This document shows, one piece after another, positions 5,638 through 5,806 of a stretch of 5,806 bases of DNA; position 1 is the stretch's first letter, and each line of letters starts with the position of its first letter. This stretch comes from JBEVEP01 sp040512755 (GTDB taxonomy: Bacteria > Pseudomonadota > Alphaproteobacteria > Rhizobiales > Rhizobiaceae). The notes under the pieces were generated by a model. That model ran no database searches and was not told where the DNA came from. It saw only the letters and a program-made list of their open reading frames with translations. Made by a program: the position numbers and the translations under genes. The stretch is taken from contig JBEVEP010000240.1 in assembly GCA_040512755.1 (NCBI GenBank), forward strand, positions 1 to 5,806, given 5' to 3'.

Positions 5638-5650
5638 TAACGGACCGTTA
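5638..5650. promoter_or_regulatory. 13-bp palindrome in the divergent promoter region
   Basis: TAACGG-A-CCGTTA is a perfect inverted repeat with a single central base, extended outward by TTAA on both sides (5631-5634 and 5648-5651). It lies 68 bp upstream of the TPR gene start and 37 bp upstream of the aminopeptidase start, so it could be an operator for either. The regulator is unknown. The TTAA spacing does not fit the CtrA consensus (TTAA-N7-TTAA). Confidence 0.4.
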
Positions 5651-5673
5651 AAAAGCGATTCTCGCCGACGTCG

Positions 5674-5678
5674 AAGGA
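5674..5678 (+). promoter_or_regulatory. Ribosome binding site of the aminopeptidase gene
   Basis: AAGGA lies 9 nt upstream of the ATG at 5688 and supports this start over any internal one. Confidence 0.65.
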
Positions 5679-5687
5679 ACAGCAGCC

Positions 5688-5806
5688 ATGGCCGTCGAAT
5701 TCATCGCACAGAAGCCAGGCAACGCCCGTCCTGTTCATCTTGTCGCCAAGGACGCGCTCGCCAGCGCGGGTCTCGACGCTGCCGCATTGGCCTGGGCCAG
5801 GGCGAA
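5688..5806 (+). CDS. Leucyl aminopeptidase-like protein (M17 family), 5' end only
   Basis: Only the first 39 complete codons are in the window and the gene runs off the right edge. The start is supported by AAGGA 9 nt upstream. The visible N-terminus (MAVEFIAQ…RPVHLVAKDAL…ALAWARA) resembles the non-catalytic N-terminal part of rhizobial leucyl aminopeptidase family proteins: a short strand, a PVHLV segment, then a helix ending in AWAR. The family's catalytic domain binds two divalent metal ions and releases N-terminal amino acids from peptides in the cytoplasm, but none of those residues lie in this window. The call therefore rests on N-terminal resemblance from memory. The gene is divergent from the TPR lipoprotein. 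Confidence 0.65.
   Translation, partial: MAVEFIAQKPGNARPVHLVAKDALASAGLDAAALAWARA

Noticed and set aside
5631..5651. CtrA binding site (TTAA-N7-TTAA)
   Set aside because: The two TTAA elements are 13 bp apart rather than 7, so the consensus is not met.

Overview
The window looks like chromosomal DNA of an alphaproteobacterium of the order Rhizobiales, close in style to Mesorhizobium. This rests on high G+C, protein sequences that read like rhizobial orthologues, and several interspersed palindromic repeats of kinds I associate with rhizobial genomes. The genus is inference, since no ribosomal gene is present.

Layout from left to right. Positions 1-371 hold no convincing gene, but contain two strong GC-rich symmetric hairpins. 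A complete tRNA-Arg(CCU) gene lies on the minus strand (372-448). A complete M20-family amidohydrolase of the hippurate/N-acyl-amino-acid hydrolase type follows on the minus strand (611-1774). A 376-bp divergent gap (1775-2150) carries a -10-like TATAAT for the amidohydrolase and a pair of inverted 79-bp hairpins whose arms differ by compensated substitutions. Next come two plus-strand genes two bases apart: a secreted serine-type D-Ala-D-Ala carboxypeptidase (2151-3320) and a CobW-type G3E GTPase with a histidine-rich metal-binding loop (3323-4441). A 249-bp convergent gap holds a cluster of hairpins. A TPR lipoprotein follows on the minus strand (4691-5569). A divergent gap with a 13-bp palindrome leads to the 5' end of a leucyl-aminopeptidase-like M17 gene (5688 to the window edge).

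Functionally this is mostly housekeeping and envelope content: peptidoglycan trimming, metal-cofactor handling, peptide and acyl-amino-acid hydrolysis, and one tRNA. The carboxypeptidase and GTPase probably share a transcript. The two flanking hydrolases belong to families that use divalent metals, so the GTPase could in principle serve them, but that is speculation.

I do not see a defence system, phage, CRISPR array or new multi-gene system. The most interesting material is non-coding: the covarying twin hairpins at 1838-2007, and a rhizobial-type hairpin repeat that appears to have inserted in frame into the signal-peptide region of the TPR lipoprotein (about 5487-5543).
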